Below, one piece after another: positions 5,343 through 13,572 of a stretch of DNA of 15,720 nt. Location: contig JAPLMA010000034.1 of the NCBI GenBank assembly GCA_026387255.1, positions 1 to 15,720 on the forward strand, read 5' to 3'. How positions within the stretch are numbered: position 1 is the stretch's first letter; each line of letters starts with the position of its first letter. The notes beneath the pieces were generated by a model, which worked only from the letters and a program-made list of their open reading frames with translations, was not told the origin of the DNA and did not search any database. The position numbers and the translations under genes are program-made. This stretch comes from Candidatus Omnitrophota bacterium (lineage in GTDB: Bacteria; Omnitrophota; Gorgyraeia; Gygaellales; Profunditerraquicolaceae).

Positions 5343-7158
5343 TTATTCATAACGCAATGCTTCGATAGGATCAAGTGCGGCCGCCTTCTTCGCCGGCCAG
5401 AGCCCAAAAAGTATGCCAACGACCAGCGAGAATGAAGTTGAAAGTACCACCGAAAACATGGAAACTTTTACAGACCAACCGGCAAAAACAAACCAACATA
5501 ATATTCATAATGCCAATGCCACCGACTAAAAGCGAGATTCCCGCAATCGCCCCCAGCAACATGGACATAGTTTTAGTCGTCGTTTCCAGCGTGTCCTTAA
5601 TATCGGACATGTTGCGAATCTGAAATGCATCTTCTGCCTCTTTGGGATTAAGCCGGTGCTGCTTAATAATCAGCTCACTTATTGCCGCTTGTGCCGCCTC
5701 AATGGAACCCGGATTTTTTGCTTCGACATAAATAGTATCCACATACTCTTTCCCAAAAACCCTAAACATCGCGGTGGTCACCGGGATCACCGCCACATCA
5801 TCTTGATCATGAAAAGTATTGGCTCCCTTAGCCGGCAAAATACCGATTACTTTAAAATTGAGCAGATTTATTTTTATGGTTTGGCCAATCGGGTTTGCCT
5901 CGCCAAATAACTCCCTGGCCACAGTCGTACCAAGCAACACAACCTTTTCCCGCATTTTTACTTCACTCTCCGTAAAAAATCTTCCCACCGCCGGATATGC
6001 CGCTCGGATAGATTCATAATCAGCGCCTACTCCTTCCACCTGCGTATTCCAATTGCTATTTCCATAGACCATCTGGCCTCTTCCGGTTACCGAAGGGCTA
6101 ACGCTCTTAACCACTTCCGTTAGTTTAGCCATCGCCGCGATATCTGCCAGAGTAAAACGCGTTACCGTACCCGCTTGCATGGACACCCCGTGCATTTTCG
6201 AGGAACCCGGCCGAACAACCAAAAGATTACTCCCCAAAGATGCTAATTGTTTTTCAATTGACTCCTTAGCCCCTTGACCCAAAGCCAGCATGGCAATCAC
6301 CGCACAGACCCCGATTAATATACCCAGGATAGATAGGATTGAACGCATTTTATTCGAAAGCATCGCTGCTACTGCCTGATGCAAATAATCCAGAAACTTG
6401 GTTCCCCCGGCAGTTTTATGCGACTTAGAAAGAATATTATTTACTAAATTATCTTCAATCGAAACTACTTCAGTTATTTTTCTTTCTTCTTGCTTACGCT
6501 GATCAGAGATGATTACTCCGTCGCGCATCTGAATGACCCGGCGGCAATAAGCGGCAACCTCCAATTCATGAGTGACAATTACAATTGTCTTTCCTGCTTG
6601 ATTAAGTTTTTGCAGGATATTAATTATCTCTACTTTACTTTTTGAATCCAGGTTACCCGTCGGCTCATCCGCAAAAATAATTAAAGGCTCATTCACTAAA
6701 GAACGGGCGATCGCCACTCTCTGCTGCTGGCCTCCGGATAATTCATTAGGCCGATGCCGGATCCTGTCCTGCAAACCTACTCCTGCAAGCTCTTCTTTAG
6801 CCCTCTGTTTTAAATGCCTTTTCCCGGCGTAAATTAACGGCAGTTCCGCATTTTCCAAAGCGCTCATGCGCGGTAATAAATGAAACTGCTGAAAAACAAA
6901 ACCGATTATCCTGTTACGCAACAAGGCCTGTTCTTCGTCGGAAAGGTTAGTAATATCCTTGCCTCCTAAATAATAAGTACCTGAGTCCGGGCGGTCAAGT
7001 AAACCTAAAATATGCATCAGTGTGGATTTACCGCTTCCGGAGGCCCCCATAATCGCCACAAATTCTCCGGAAGATATTTTTAAGGATACCCCGGACAGAG
7101 CCTTAACCTCTACCTTACCCATGGAATAGGTTTTAGATATATTTTTTATTTCAATCAT
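5343..7158 (-). pseudogene. macB: MacB-type ABC permease/ATPase, disrupted by an internal deletion and frameshift
   Basis: MacB fuses an ABC ATPase to a four-helix permease with a large periplasmic domain. The ATPase is intact: Walker A GASGSGKST (38-46), Q90, LSGGQQQR (140-147), Walker B with DEP (164-166) and H197. TM1, the periplasmic domain and TM2 up to GIGIMNIMLV are normal. The frame then changes: the uninterrupted frame ends at 5371 with an unrelated tail (595 residues), while another frame from about 5487 reads VFAGWSVKVSMFSV, then GLWPAKKAAALDPIEALRYE and a stop at 5343-5345, the normal MacB C-terminus. The cytoplasmic segment after TM2 (usually SVTERTREIGIRMAIGA) and TM3, roughly 50 codons, are missing. 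The ATG directly abuts the macA stop. It is either a recently inactivated gene or an assembly collapse; the product as read would not be a working MacB. Confidence 0.85.
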
Positions 7159-8139
7159 TTATTTGCTATTTCTGGTCGTGGTTGTTTTCTTCTGGCCAAA
7201 CGGCGTAAACGGACTACTGCCGGTATCGCTTTTAGGAAGTACGAATTTTTTATTCTTAATCACCAGGATATCTTTCTCCTGAACACCCGAAAGAACTTCG
7301 ATAAACTTATCATCGGTTACCCCCAACTCAACCGGCTGATGCAATAAATCAACTTGGCCTTCTTTCTTAATCAAGACAAAACTTTCATCTTTATCTCGAT
7401 ATATCGCTTCTACCGGAATAATCAGAATATCCTCTTTACTGTTTTCGATAAAATTTATGGTAGTATTCATCCCGGAGCGAAAAAAATCCGGGATACTCTG
7501 TGGAATAAGATCCACCTCATAAATTGTAACATTGTTTACTGTCTTAGATTCATAATATACATGCTCCACAACGGCATTGATTTTAGTATCCGGATATGCA
7601 TCTAGAATAATAACCGCTTTTTGACCAAACTTTACTTTTCTAATATCAGTCTCATCAACCTGGGCACGTCCAATAAGCTGATCCGACAAAACCACTACCG
7701 CATCTGCGGTAGTCACGGTCTGCCCGGGTTGAGTAGTAGCGACAATCACCTCTGCGTTAATCGGCGCCAATAAAGCAATCGGCTTATAAGCCTCTTGCCA
7801 ATATTTTAACTTTTCTTCTCCTTGCCCGCGGGCAGCATCCAAAAGCGCTGCTCTTTCGGTCGAGCTCATCCAAGCCAGCGTAGTACCGACTTTAACTTTC
7901 TGGCCTTCTTTAACTAAAATACTTTCTATGCGGCCGCCCACCGGAGGCCTGACCTCAAGACGATTCTTAGGTAAAACCATTCCGGTAGTTGAGATAACTG
8001 TCTGAATACTACCCCGGGTGACCATTACTTCTCTGACCATATTATCCGTATCCACTTTTGGCTTAAATCTCATTGCTATAAATACACCTGCAACTAAAAC
8101 CACCACAATCACTAAGATTATTTTAAATTTTTTATTCAT
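7159..8139 (-). CDS. macA: MacA/RND-type periplasmic adaptor with a very short hairpin
   Basis: The 326-residue membrane fusion protein would link MacB to the TolC-like channel encoded just upstream. Residues about 5-23 form the membrane anchor. A lipoyl half follows (VGGRIESILVKEGQKVKVGT, about 68-87), then only about 30 residues of helix (STERAALLDAARGQGEEKLK) where E. coli MacA has a long coiled coil, then the second lipoyl half (APINAEVIVATTQPGQTV) and a beta-barrel with DETDIRKVKFGQ, YESKTVNNVTIYEV and FRSGMNTTINF. The tail, rich in Ser, Thr and Lys (TGSSPFTPFGQKKTTTTRN), looks disordered. The start overlaps the channel gene by 8 bases and the stop adjoins the macB ATG. The short hairpin recalls a known subclass, from memory. 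Confidence 0.9.
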   Translation of the reverse strand: MNKKFKIILVIVVVLVAGVFIAMRFKPKVDTDNMVREVMVTRGSIQTVISTTGMVLPKNRLEVRPPVGGRIESILVKEGQKVKVGTTLAWMSSTERAALLDAARGQGEEKLKYWQEAYKPIALLAPINAEVIVATTQPGQTVTTADAVVVLSDQLIGRAQVDETDIRKVKFGQKAVIILDAYPDTKINAVVEHVYYESKTVNNVTIYEVDLIPQSIPDFFRSGMNTTINFIENSKEDILIIPVEAIYRDKDESFVLIKKEGQVDLLHQPVELGVTDDKFIEVLSGVQEKDILVIKNKKFVLPKSDTGSSPFTPFGQKKTTTTRNSK

Positions 8140-9394
8140 ATTCTAATACTTCTCCTTTCGCCTGAATCCACTTTGCCTCAGCCAACAGCGCCGCCTCCTG
8201 AGCATCTAAATAATTTCGCTTAGCTTTTACCAGGTTATCTTCAATAATCGTCCAGTTATCAAAATTGACAAATCCGATAGAATATTGCGCCTGGGCAATT
8301 TTAGAGCGTTCCTGCGTGGCAATTAATGCTTTGTTCTGCACTGAAACATTTTCTATTGCATCCTGCAAGATTGCCCAATTTTGCTGTAAGGTTAAAATAG
8401 CGCTATCCAGAGCACTCCTCTGATTCTCTTCCAACTGCCTGACTAAAGCCTGAGCCTCTGAAACCTGCGCTATTCTTAAGCCGCCTTCAAATAAAGGCAG
8501 TGATAAACTAACTCCCAGGTCCCATTGTTTATCCCGCGGGCTCCAATGATCACCGGAGCGATTTGCTCCTGCGCTGCCGGTAATTTCCGGATAAAAATTA
8601 GCATAAGCAGATTTAAGGCTAAACTCTGCTGAACGCTTTTGGGCGATAAGTTTCTGCAAAGAGGGATTGTTTTTTGCCAATAACTCAAAATCCGGCTCCT
8701 TTGGCGCACTATCTTTTACCTGAAAATCTCCCTGCGCATGCAAAGGAGTCAATTTTTTTCTACCCATTTCTTTAACCAACTCCCTCTGAGCCACTCCAAC
8801 TGCTCTTTTAGTTTGTGAAATCCCATATTGCGCGTCCGCCAGATCCGCTTCAGCGGTTAATAACGCGCCTTTATGCTCCAGGCCCGACTCATAACGCAAA
8901 ACAATCAGTTCTAAATTACTTCTTCGAATATTATAAATTTCTTCAGTAATACGCAACATCTCCTGGGCCTTTAAAAGATCGATAAATGCCGAACGCAACC
9001 TGAATCTCACGCTGGTTGAAGTAAATCTAAAACCCTGCTTGGCGGCAACAATATTCTCAACAGAAGCCTTTAGATTATTAATCGTTTTATTCCCGTCGAA
9101 TAAAAGTTGCGTACCGCTTACTCCATAAGCAAAGGTATTCGTCTCCTGACCGCTGCTTTGGGAAGTTTGCGCGCTTAAGCTTGAGGCAATTTGAGGAAAT
9201 AAACCGCTGGCAGTTTGCTGCTTAACTGCCTCAGACTGCTTAACTATTTGTTGGGAAGCAATCAAATCCGGATGATTCTTAGCTGCCTCCTTAATGCAAG
9301 CGCCCCAGGTAAGTATCTCTTCAGCGGCAGAAAGCTGGCCAGCGCCAATAATTAAAAAAACAGTCACCAAAATATAAATAATCTTTAATTTCAT
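8132..9394 (-). CDS. TolC-family outer-membrane efflux protein (first gene of the MacAB operon)
   Basis: This 420-residue protein has a signal peptide (hydrophobic about 6-22, cleavage likely near LSAAEE) and the duplicated outer-membrane efflux fold: WGACIKEAAKNHPDLIASQ at the start, a middle NPSLQKLIAQKRSAEFSLKS repeat, YPEITGSAGANRSG, and WDLGVSLSLPLFEGG, a motif typical of the family. It overlaps macA by 8 bases and would supply the exit duct for the MacAB pump. The ATG at 9394 gives a good signal peptide, but no clear Shine-Dalgarno sequence precedes it. A hairpin (9423-9473) lies in the leader, and a lone TATAAT at 9492-9497 has no good -35 partner. It is only distantly similar to the other channel at 992-2338. 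Confidence 0.92.
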   Translation of the reverse strand: MKLKIIYILVTVFLIIGAGQLSAAEEILTWGACIKEAAKNHPDLIASQQIVKQSEAVKQQTASGLFPQIASSLSAQTSQSSGQETNTFAYGVSGTQLLFDGNKTINNLKASVENIVAAKQGFRFTSTSVRFRLRSAFIDLLKAQEMLRITEEIYNIRRSNLELIVLRYESGLEHKGALLTAEADLADAQYGISQTKRAVGVAQRELVKEMGRKKLTPLHAQGDFQVKDSAPKEPDFELLAKNNPSLQKLIAQKRSAEFSLKSAYANFYPEITGSAGANRSGDHWSPRDKQWDLGVSLSLPLFEGGLRIAQVSEAQALVRQLEENQRSALDSAILTLQQNWAILQDAIENVSVQNKALIATQERSKIAQAQYSIGFVNFDNWTIIEDNLVKAKRNYLDAQEAALLAEAKWIQAKGEVLEYE

Positions 9395-9422
9395 TTATTT
9401 TTCATTATTGCATTAAAAGAAA

Positions 9423-9473
9423 CGGGATGGTTCTATTTTTTATTAAATTATAAAGAAGAATAGAACCATCCCG
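9423..9473. repeat. Inverted repeat with 15-bp arms upstream of the MacAB operon
   Basis: CGGGATGGTTCTATT (9423-9437) pairs perfectly with 9459-9473, and the stem can extend by A/T and G/T pairs towards an AT-rich loop. The GGTTCTATTTTT sequence is of a kind I associate with REP-type elements (recollection). It lies in the 139-base gap between the acetyltransferase and the efflux operon and could terminate transcription or fold in the leader of the channel gene. Confidence 0.65.
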
Positions 9474-9508
9474 ATGTTTTATTCACGACTTATTATAACA
9501 TAAAAACG

Positions 9509-9533
9509 AAAAAATAGTCCTGTCACCTTTATT
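9509..9533 (-). repeat. AATAAAGGTGACAGG motif after the acetyltransferase stop
   Basis: On the minus strand AATAAAGGTGACAGGACTAT followed by TTTTT begins in the stop codon of the acetyltransferase gene. It aligns with AATAAAGGGGACGG after macB (5323-5340). The T run could help end transcription, but no strong stem precedes it. It is probably a half-site of a repeat family. Confidence 0.45.
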
Positions 9534-10180
9534 TATAGTCGTTTACCGAAAATATAAAGCGGCACATCCCGATGTAAAATATGCCTAAAATAAGAGCGCT
9601 TTCCTTTGTATAGTTGCCCAAATCCCTGCGACAAAAAGAAATTAGCCGCTTGATCAGACATCGTGGCTAAATGTACTCCGAATACCCCTTCGAACTTAAG
9701 ATAATCTAAATAGGCATTGATTAATTTGGCGCCAATATCCTGCCTGCGAAAATCGGCTTTAATATTCAAATGAAAAGTAGCCGGGTATGCCCGGTTAAAA
9801 TCCGGCGTCTTAATTCCGTTAATCAACAGATCTTTTAAACAACTAAAAATTAAAATTAGATTTTTTTTCCTTAAAAAAATCCCGCTTTTTAAAGCTTTAA
9901 AAAATACAGGCAGGACAATTTGACGGTTAAATATTGCTTCGGCGGCGATTTTATTTTTAGCACCAATAAGGTAGCCTACGATTTGATCATTGATCCAAGC
10001 TACAAAACATGAACCAGGCTCATAATCCGTAAAATATAAACTTAAGGCATCACTAATCACTTCCTGGCCCTGAAAAAATAATCCGGCAGACTCTCCCATT
10101 AACGCGGTAGCATAGGCAATTTGCCTGACCGCAGCCTTATCTTTAGCTTGGAATTTCCTTATTTCTACTTCCCCGGGCAT
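9533..10180 (-). CDS. GNAT-family N-acetyltransferase
   Basis: This 215-residue protein has a GNAT fold. The acetyl-CoA binding motif A reads FRRQDIGAKLINAYLDYL (about 144-161, matching R/Q-x-x-G-x-G/A at Q147-G150-A151), preceded by the strand TFHLNI. The later DQAANFFLSQGF segment (about 176-187) is the usual final helix and strand. The beginning, VEIRKFQAKDKAAVRQIA, is a normal GNAT start. The region about 80-130 is longer and more basic than usual. The ATG at 10180 has AAAGGAG upstream and lies 38 bases inside the DUF2062 gene, so the two are co-transcribed. The acceptor substrate cannot be told from the sequence. Confidence 0.85.
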   Translation of the reverse strand: MPGEVEIRKFQAKDKAAVRQIAYATALMGESAGLFFQGQEVISDALSLYFTDYEPGSCFVAWINDQIVGYLIGAKNKIAAEAIFNRQIVLPVFFKALKSGIFLRKKNLILIFSCLKDLLINGIKTPDFNRAYPATFHLNIKADFRRQDIGAKLINAYLDYLKFEGVFGVHLATMSDQAANFFLSQGFGQLYKGKRSYFRHILHRDVPLYIFGKRL

Positions 10181-10616
10181 GGCTCTTTCTCTCCTTTACC
10201 TTCTTTACCACAAAAAAAGTGAGGCCATAAACTACTATCGCGCAAACAACGCCCAAAACTAAACTCCCTAAAAATAATGGCTGATAAAAACTGATTATTT
10301 TCTGAAAAGTTAGATTTTTAAAAAATCCCCAATCTAAAGGCGGAAGATTTTTTTTTAAGATCAAGCGGCCTATTTCGTACCCCGCCCAAGTTATAAAGGG
10401 GACCGTCGGAGGAAGTGAAAGATTAGTACCGAGAAAAATAGCTATTTTATTCGCTGGCCGTACAATGATTGCCGCTATGATCACTAAAACGGTATGCAAG
10501 CCATAAACCGGAAGCACGGAAATAAAAGCCCCGATCCCAGCGCCTAAGGCAATCTCCTGCGGGCTGTTGTGCTGCCGGATAAGCTTAACGAGGATTTTTT
10601 TGAATTTAAATTTCAA
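10143..10616 (-). CDS. DUF2062 membrane protein
   Basis: This 157-residue inner-membrane protein is recognisable as DUF2062 by NSPQEIALGAGIGAFISVLP near the start, followed by GLHTVLVI and NLSLPPTVPFITWAGYEIGR. There are about three hydrophobic segments (about 24-52, 66-86 and 113-137) and a basic C-terminal tail (KKVKERKSHARGSRNK). The function of the family is not established; members often sit near glycosyltransferase or envelope genes. The start is TTG at 10616, overlapping the stop of the flavoprotein gene (TTGA) without a good ribosome binding site, so translation is probably coupled. The end overlaps the acetyltransferase gene. Confidence 0.85.
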   Translation of the reverse strand: MKFKFKKILVKLIRQHNSPQEIALGAGIGAFISVLPVYGLHTVLVIIAAIIVRPANKIAIFLGTNLSLPPTVPFITWAGYEIGRLILKKNLPPLDWGFFKNLTFQKIISFYQPLFLGSLVLGVVCAIVVYGLTFFVVKKVKERKSHARGSRNKEIPS

Positions 10617-11695
10617 GTACGTAAACTAACTCGCGCTCCCACTACCAACTCAGAAATTAATTCTTTCACCGAAACTATATTTTGAATGCGATAAGCATTA
10701 CTTCCGCACATAGCAAAACCTTTATCCATCTGCCCCCGAGAGGCATTCAGCAGCGCTTTAGCAATACAATAGTTTACTTTCTTCGGATCACAGGTATATA
10801 AACAATGATACTGACAATCAAAATCTATACGCGCGCCCTGAATTATACGTTTAACAAACTCATTACAGATAACTCTGCCCGGCAGCCCGACCGGACTCTG
10901 GATAACTACAATATCCTCTTGCTTAGCCGCCAGATACGCTTCCTTATATTCCTGGGCCACGTCACATTCGTGCGTACAAACAAAACGCGTGCCCATTTGA
11001 ACGCCACTTGCGCCTAAGCGCATAAATTTAGCAATATCTTTGCCGTCAAAAATACCGCCGGCGGCAATCACCGGAATCTTGGTTGAGCCATTTTCAAACC
11101 CTTGCGCGACGATGACGACTTGCTGAAGAATATTCTCTAAGGAAAATTTTTCTTTATCCTCAAGTTCAGCGAGACTATACCCCAAATGCCCTCCGGCCAA
11201 AGGCCCTTCCACAATCAAAGCATCCGGAAGACGTTTGTATCGCCTTTGCCAAGTACTACAGATAATACTGGCTGCCCGCGCTGATGAAACGATCGGGATT
11301 AATTTAGTTTTGGTATTTTTAATTAAAGCCGGCAGCCTCAGCGGCAATCCCGCTCCGGAAATAATCACATCTACAGATTCATTCTGCGCGACATTAACCA
11401 AGTCCTCATAGTTAGTCAAAACACACATAATATTCACGCCGAACGGGTTTTTGGTTTTCTGGCGGGTCTGCCGAATGCTCTGCGTAAAAGATACACAAGA
11501 GCGTTCCGGATAACTCAACTCCTTATTTTCGACTTCCTCGCCTAAACCCACGGCCGCAATCACACCTAAGGCCCCTTCATTGGATACCGCAGAAACTAAG
11601 GATGAATTTGACACACGCACACCCATACCACCCTGAATAATCGGTAGCTGGATTTTTAAATCACCGATAAATAAATCTTTAAATTCAGTATTCAT
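10613..11695 (-). CDS. NAD(P)H-dependent flavin oxidoreductase (nitronate monooxygenase / FabK-like)
   Basis: This 360-residue FMN-binding TIM barrel begins PIIQGGMGVRVS (about 18-29), characteristic of the 2-nitropropane dioxygenase/FabK family. GPLAGGHLG (164-172) includes the conserved His170; AAGGIFDGKDI (211-221) and GASGVQMGTRFV (228-239) bind FMN phosphate. The C-terminal part has a Cys cluster, C294-x3-C298-x3-C302-x7-C310, followed by AMCGSNAYR with C330, which could hold a metal or Fe-S centre. Candidate roles are nitronate oxidation or an enoyl-ACP-reductase-type reaction; the sequence does not decide. It is the first gene of an overlapping set with DUF2062 and GNAT genes, and a promoter lies about 90-120 bases upstream. 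No good Shine-Dalgarno sequence precedes the ATG. Confidence 0.88.
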   Translation of the reverse strand: MNTEFKDLFIGDLKIQLPIIQGGMGVRVSNSSLVSAVSNEGALGVIAAVGLGEEVENKELSYPERSCVSFTQSIRQTRQKTKNPFGVNIMCVLTNYEDLVNVAQNESVDVIISGAGLPLRLPALIKNTKTKLIPIVSSARAASIICSTWQRRYKRLPDALIVEGPLAGGHLGYSLAELEDKEKFSLENILQQVVIVAQGFENGSTKIPVIAAGGIFDGKDIAKFMRLGASGVQMGTRFVCTHECDVAQEYKEAYLAAKQEDIVVIQSPVGLPGRVICNEFVKRIIQGARIDFDCQYHCLYTCDPKKVNYCIAKALLNASRGQMDKGFAMCGSNAYRIQNIVSVKELISELVVGARVSLRT

Positions 11696-11786
11696 TAATT
11701 TTATTTTCTTTTAAGAAATTAATCTAAAAAACTAGGGGATCTCATTTCTTAGATTTGATAAATAAAGATAGGTAAATATTTTTATA

Positions 11787-11815
11787 ATTATATACGTAAT
11801 TTACGATTATATCAA
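11787..11815 (-). promoter_or_regulatory. Sigma70-type promoter of the flavoprotein-DUF2062-GNAT operon
   Basis: On the minus strand TTGATA (11810-11815) and a perfect TATAAT (11787-11792) are 17 bases apart. The expected start near 11780 gives a leader of about 85 bases. The leader is AT-rich and has short complementary 7-mers (aatctaa/ttagatt and aagaaat/atttctt) that I do not consider significant. Confidence 0.7.
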
Positions 11816-11821
11816 GAATTA

Positions 11822-11873
11822 TCATGTAGGGTTTAATTATTCATGTAGGGGGCAGGCATGCCTGCCCCCTACA
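11822..11873. repeat. 30-bp perfect palindrome with a 10-bp direct repeat, in the gap after the dehydrogenase gene
   Basis: Bases 11844-11873 form a perfect palindrome with half-site tgtagggggcaggca. TCATGTAGGG at 11841-11850, overlapping its left arm, is repeated exactly at 11822-11831. The arms share GTAGGGG/CCCCTAC with the palindrome at 5261-5292. It lies 28 bases after the dehydrogenase stop and upstream of the next promoter. A T-rich tract follows only on the plus strand side, so it is not a typical minus-strand terminator. Confidence 0.75.
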
Positions 11874-11900
11874 AATTTTTTTAATAAAAACGCAGACAAT

Positions 11901-13433
11901 TTACCAGGCAACCGGAAAATAATCTTTTAAAAATTTACCGCACCAATGTTTACCGGTAATTATCCCGTCAAAAAACGGATCACACACTCTGGCTGCCCCA
12001 TCGACAATGTCTAAGGGGGGCTGGAAATCATGTCGCTCTTGTTTGCGCATCGAAAGAGCAGCCGGATCCTCATCCGTCACCCATCCGGTATCCACAGAAT
12101 TCATGAAAATTCCGCTTTTAACCAAGTCACTGGCTGAGGTATGGGTTAACATGTTTAAAGCCGCTTTAGCCATATTGGTATGCGGATGGCGCTCGGTCTT
12201 AATATAACGCGAGAACTTCCCTTCCATCGCCGACACATTCACAATATGCTTTTGCCCGGTGTTTTGACGTTTCATCAGCAATGATAATTTATTGCACAAT
12301 ACAAAAGGCGCAATCGCATTCACCAGTTGAATCTCGATCATCTCTGCGGTAGGAATTTGGCCCAAACAAAGCCGCCAGCTGTTGGTTTGGCGCAAATCTA
12401 CCTGTTGCAAATCCGCATCCAATTTGCCCTGGGGAAAAACCTCCTGCGCAGGCAAAGTATGATCATGGGTATAAGGAATCTGGGAGAGTTTTGCCGATGC
12501 AAAAAGCCCCACACCCGGAGCTTTTTGGTTCCAGGCGATCGGCAGCCCTAAATCCGTCCTCGAATAATTATTAGAAATATCTAAAAGTTTTTTCTTGCAC
12601 TCCTGGAAAGATCCCAACAATAGGCGCGCATTTGCCGGTAAATCTGAAAATTCTGTATTTTCTTTTTCTATTAAATGCGCGTAAAACCCCGGCGGCCGCC
12701 TCACCGTCTGAGCCGCGTTATTAATCAAGATATCCAAACGCTCATATTTCTGATTAATAAAGTTACAGAAAATTTCAACGCTCGGCGTATGACGCAGGTC
12801 CAATCCATAGATATGTAATTGCTGGCTCCACTTTGTAAAATCAGGTTCAGCTGAATACCGTAGCGCAGAATCTACTGGAAAACGCGTAGTGGCAATAACT
12901 TGAGCCCCCGCGCGCAACATCATCAACGTCGCCTGATATCCGATCTTTAGGCGCGATCCGGTAATTAAAGCAACCTGGCCGTTAAGCGGCGCGGTTTGAA
13001 AACGTTTTTGATAATTAAAATCCGCGCAACGCGGGCACAGAGCATCATAAAAAAAATGCAGCCGCTTAAATTCACTTTTACAGATATAGCAAGCCCGGGG
13101 AGTGATTAATTCGGGCCGCTCCTGCTCTAATTTAACTTCTGTACTGGTAATCTGCGCCGGCGCAGCAAATACAGTTGCCTGACGCGCGCTACGAATACCG
13201 GTAGAGGCCCGGATAGAACGCTCGTAACTGGCGATTTTTTGTTTTTTAATGCGCTGGCAATCTCTTTTGCGTTTATTGATTTCATCGCGGTTCGGGCGCG
13301 AGAGCTGTCCGGTTACAGTGATCAGTTCAATTCTTTGCTCTCTAGTTAAAGAAGCCAACTGCTGGCTATCATCAACTAAATCCCTAAGCAACCTAATAGA
13401 TTCCTGAATTTCTTTCTCAGAATATTTCATCAT
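11901..13433 (-). CDS. Atypical short-chain dehydrogenase with N-terminal zinc-ribbon-like motif
   Basis: The 510-residue protein has three parts. Residues 1-110 are charged and mostly helical. Residues 115-136 hold CYIC...CPRC (C115, C118, C133, C136), a likely zinc ribbon. Residues about 150-510 form a Rossmann-fold SDR: TGSRLKIGYQ (158-167, cofactor glycine motif), LDLR, ILINNAAQTVRRPP (235-248), N372 and the active-site Ser401 in VNVSAMEG. The expected Y-x-x-x-K is T419-N-M-A-K423: the Lys is there but the Tyr is Thr. About 100 residues (260-360) are inserted relative to classical SDRs. I recall related long SDRs of unknown role in bacteria and lower eukaryotes. The start is ATG at 13433 or 13430, with AAAGAG nearby. 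Substrate is unknown; it may be co-transcribed with the sensor upstream. Confidence 0.82.
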   Translation of the reverse strand: MMKYSEKEIQESIRLLRDLVDDSQQLASLTREQRIELITVTGQLSRPNRDEINKRKRDCQRIKKQKIASYERSIRASTGIRSARQATVFAAPAQITSTEVKLEQERPELITPRACYICKSEFKRLHFFYDALCPRCADFNYQKRFQTAPLNGQVALITGSRLKIGYQATLMMLRAGAQVIATTRFPVDSALRYSAEPDFTKWSQQLHIYGLDLRHTPSVEIFCNFINQKYERLDILINNAAQTVRRPPGFYAHLIEKENTEFSDLPANARLLLGSFQECKKKLLDISNNYSRTDLGLPIAWNQKAPGVGLFASAKLSQIPYTHDHTLPAQEVFPQGKLDADLQQVDLRQTNSWRLCLGQIPTAEMIEIQLVNAIAPFVLCNKLSLLMKRQNTGQKHIVNVSAMEGKFSRYIKTERHPHTNMAKAALNMLTHTSASDLVKSGIFMNSVDTGWVTDEDPAALSMRKQERHDFQPPLDIVDGAARVCDPFFDGIITGKHWCGKFLKDYFPVAW

Positions 13434-13447
13434 CTCTTTGTAGCTTT

Positions 13448-13568
13448 GTAGACAGTGTACGTAACATCATGTAACACAAATAGTTATAAAAGAAATACCG
13501 CCCCCCTACTCTTAACCATATTTGTTTCATAAATCACTTATTATCAGACACTTCCGTAAACTGTCTAC
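13448..13568. repeat. 14-bp imperfect terminal inverted repeats around the sensor-dehydrogenase gap
   Basis: gtagacagtgtacg (13448-13461) and cgtaaactgtctac (13555-13568) are inverted copies with one mismatch, 93 bases apart, filling nearly the whole gap between the two genes. Inside, acaaata and tatttgt are also inverted, and GTAACA occurs twice around TCAT. There is no coding potential. It could be a small non-autonomous element, a long hairpin or an operator pair. Confidence 0.5.
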
Positions 13569-13572
13569 TCTA

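Noticed and set aside
5371..5530. The tail of the long macB frame (CFCRLVCKSFHV onward) as a genuine alternative C-terminus
   Set aside because: It matches nothing in MacB, while another frame over the same bases gives the conserved family ending.
7825..7836. TGCCCGCGGGCA palindrome in macA as another inserted element
   Set aside because: It encodes AARGQ within a segment typical of this adaptor type and lacks the TCTGCCGG flank, so it is likely chance.
9492..9497. TATAAT as promoter for the MacAB efflux operon
   Set aside because: No acceptable -35 hexamer is found at 16-18 bases (GGACTA at 17); kept only as a remark.
11715..11757. Pseudoknot-like arrangement of complementary 7-mers in the flavoprotein leader
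   Set aside because: The pairs are AT-rich, short and overlapping; such matches are expected by chance in this sequence and no known riboswitch pattern is seen.
11822..11873. Direct repeats as a CRISPR array or phage attachment site
   Set aside because: There are only two 10-bp copies, one inside a palindrome, with no regular spacers, integrase or tRNA gene nearby.
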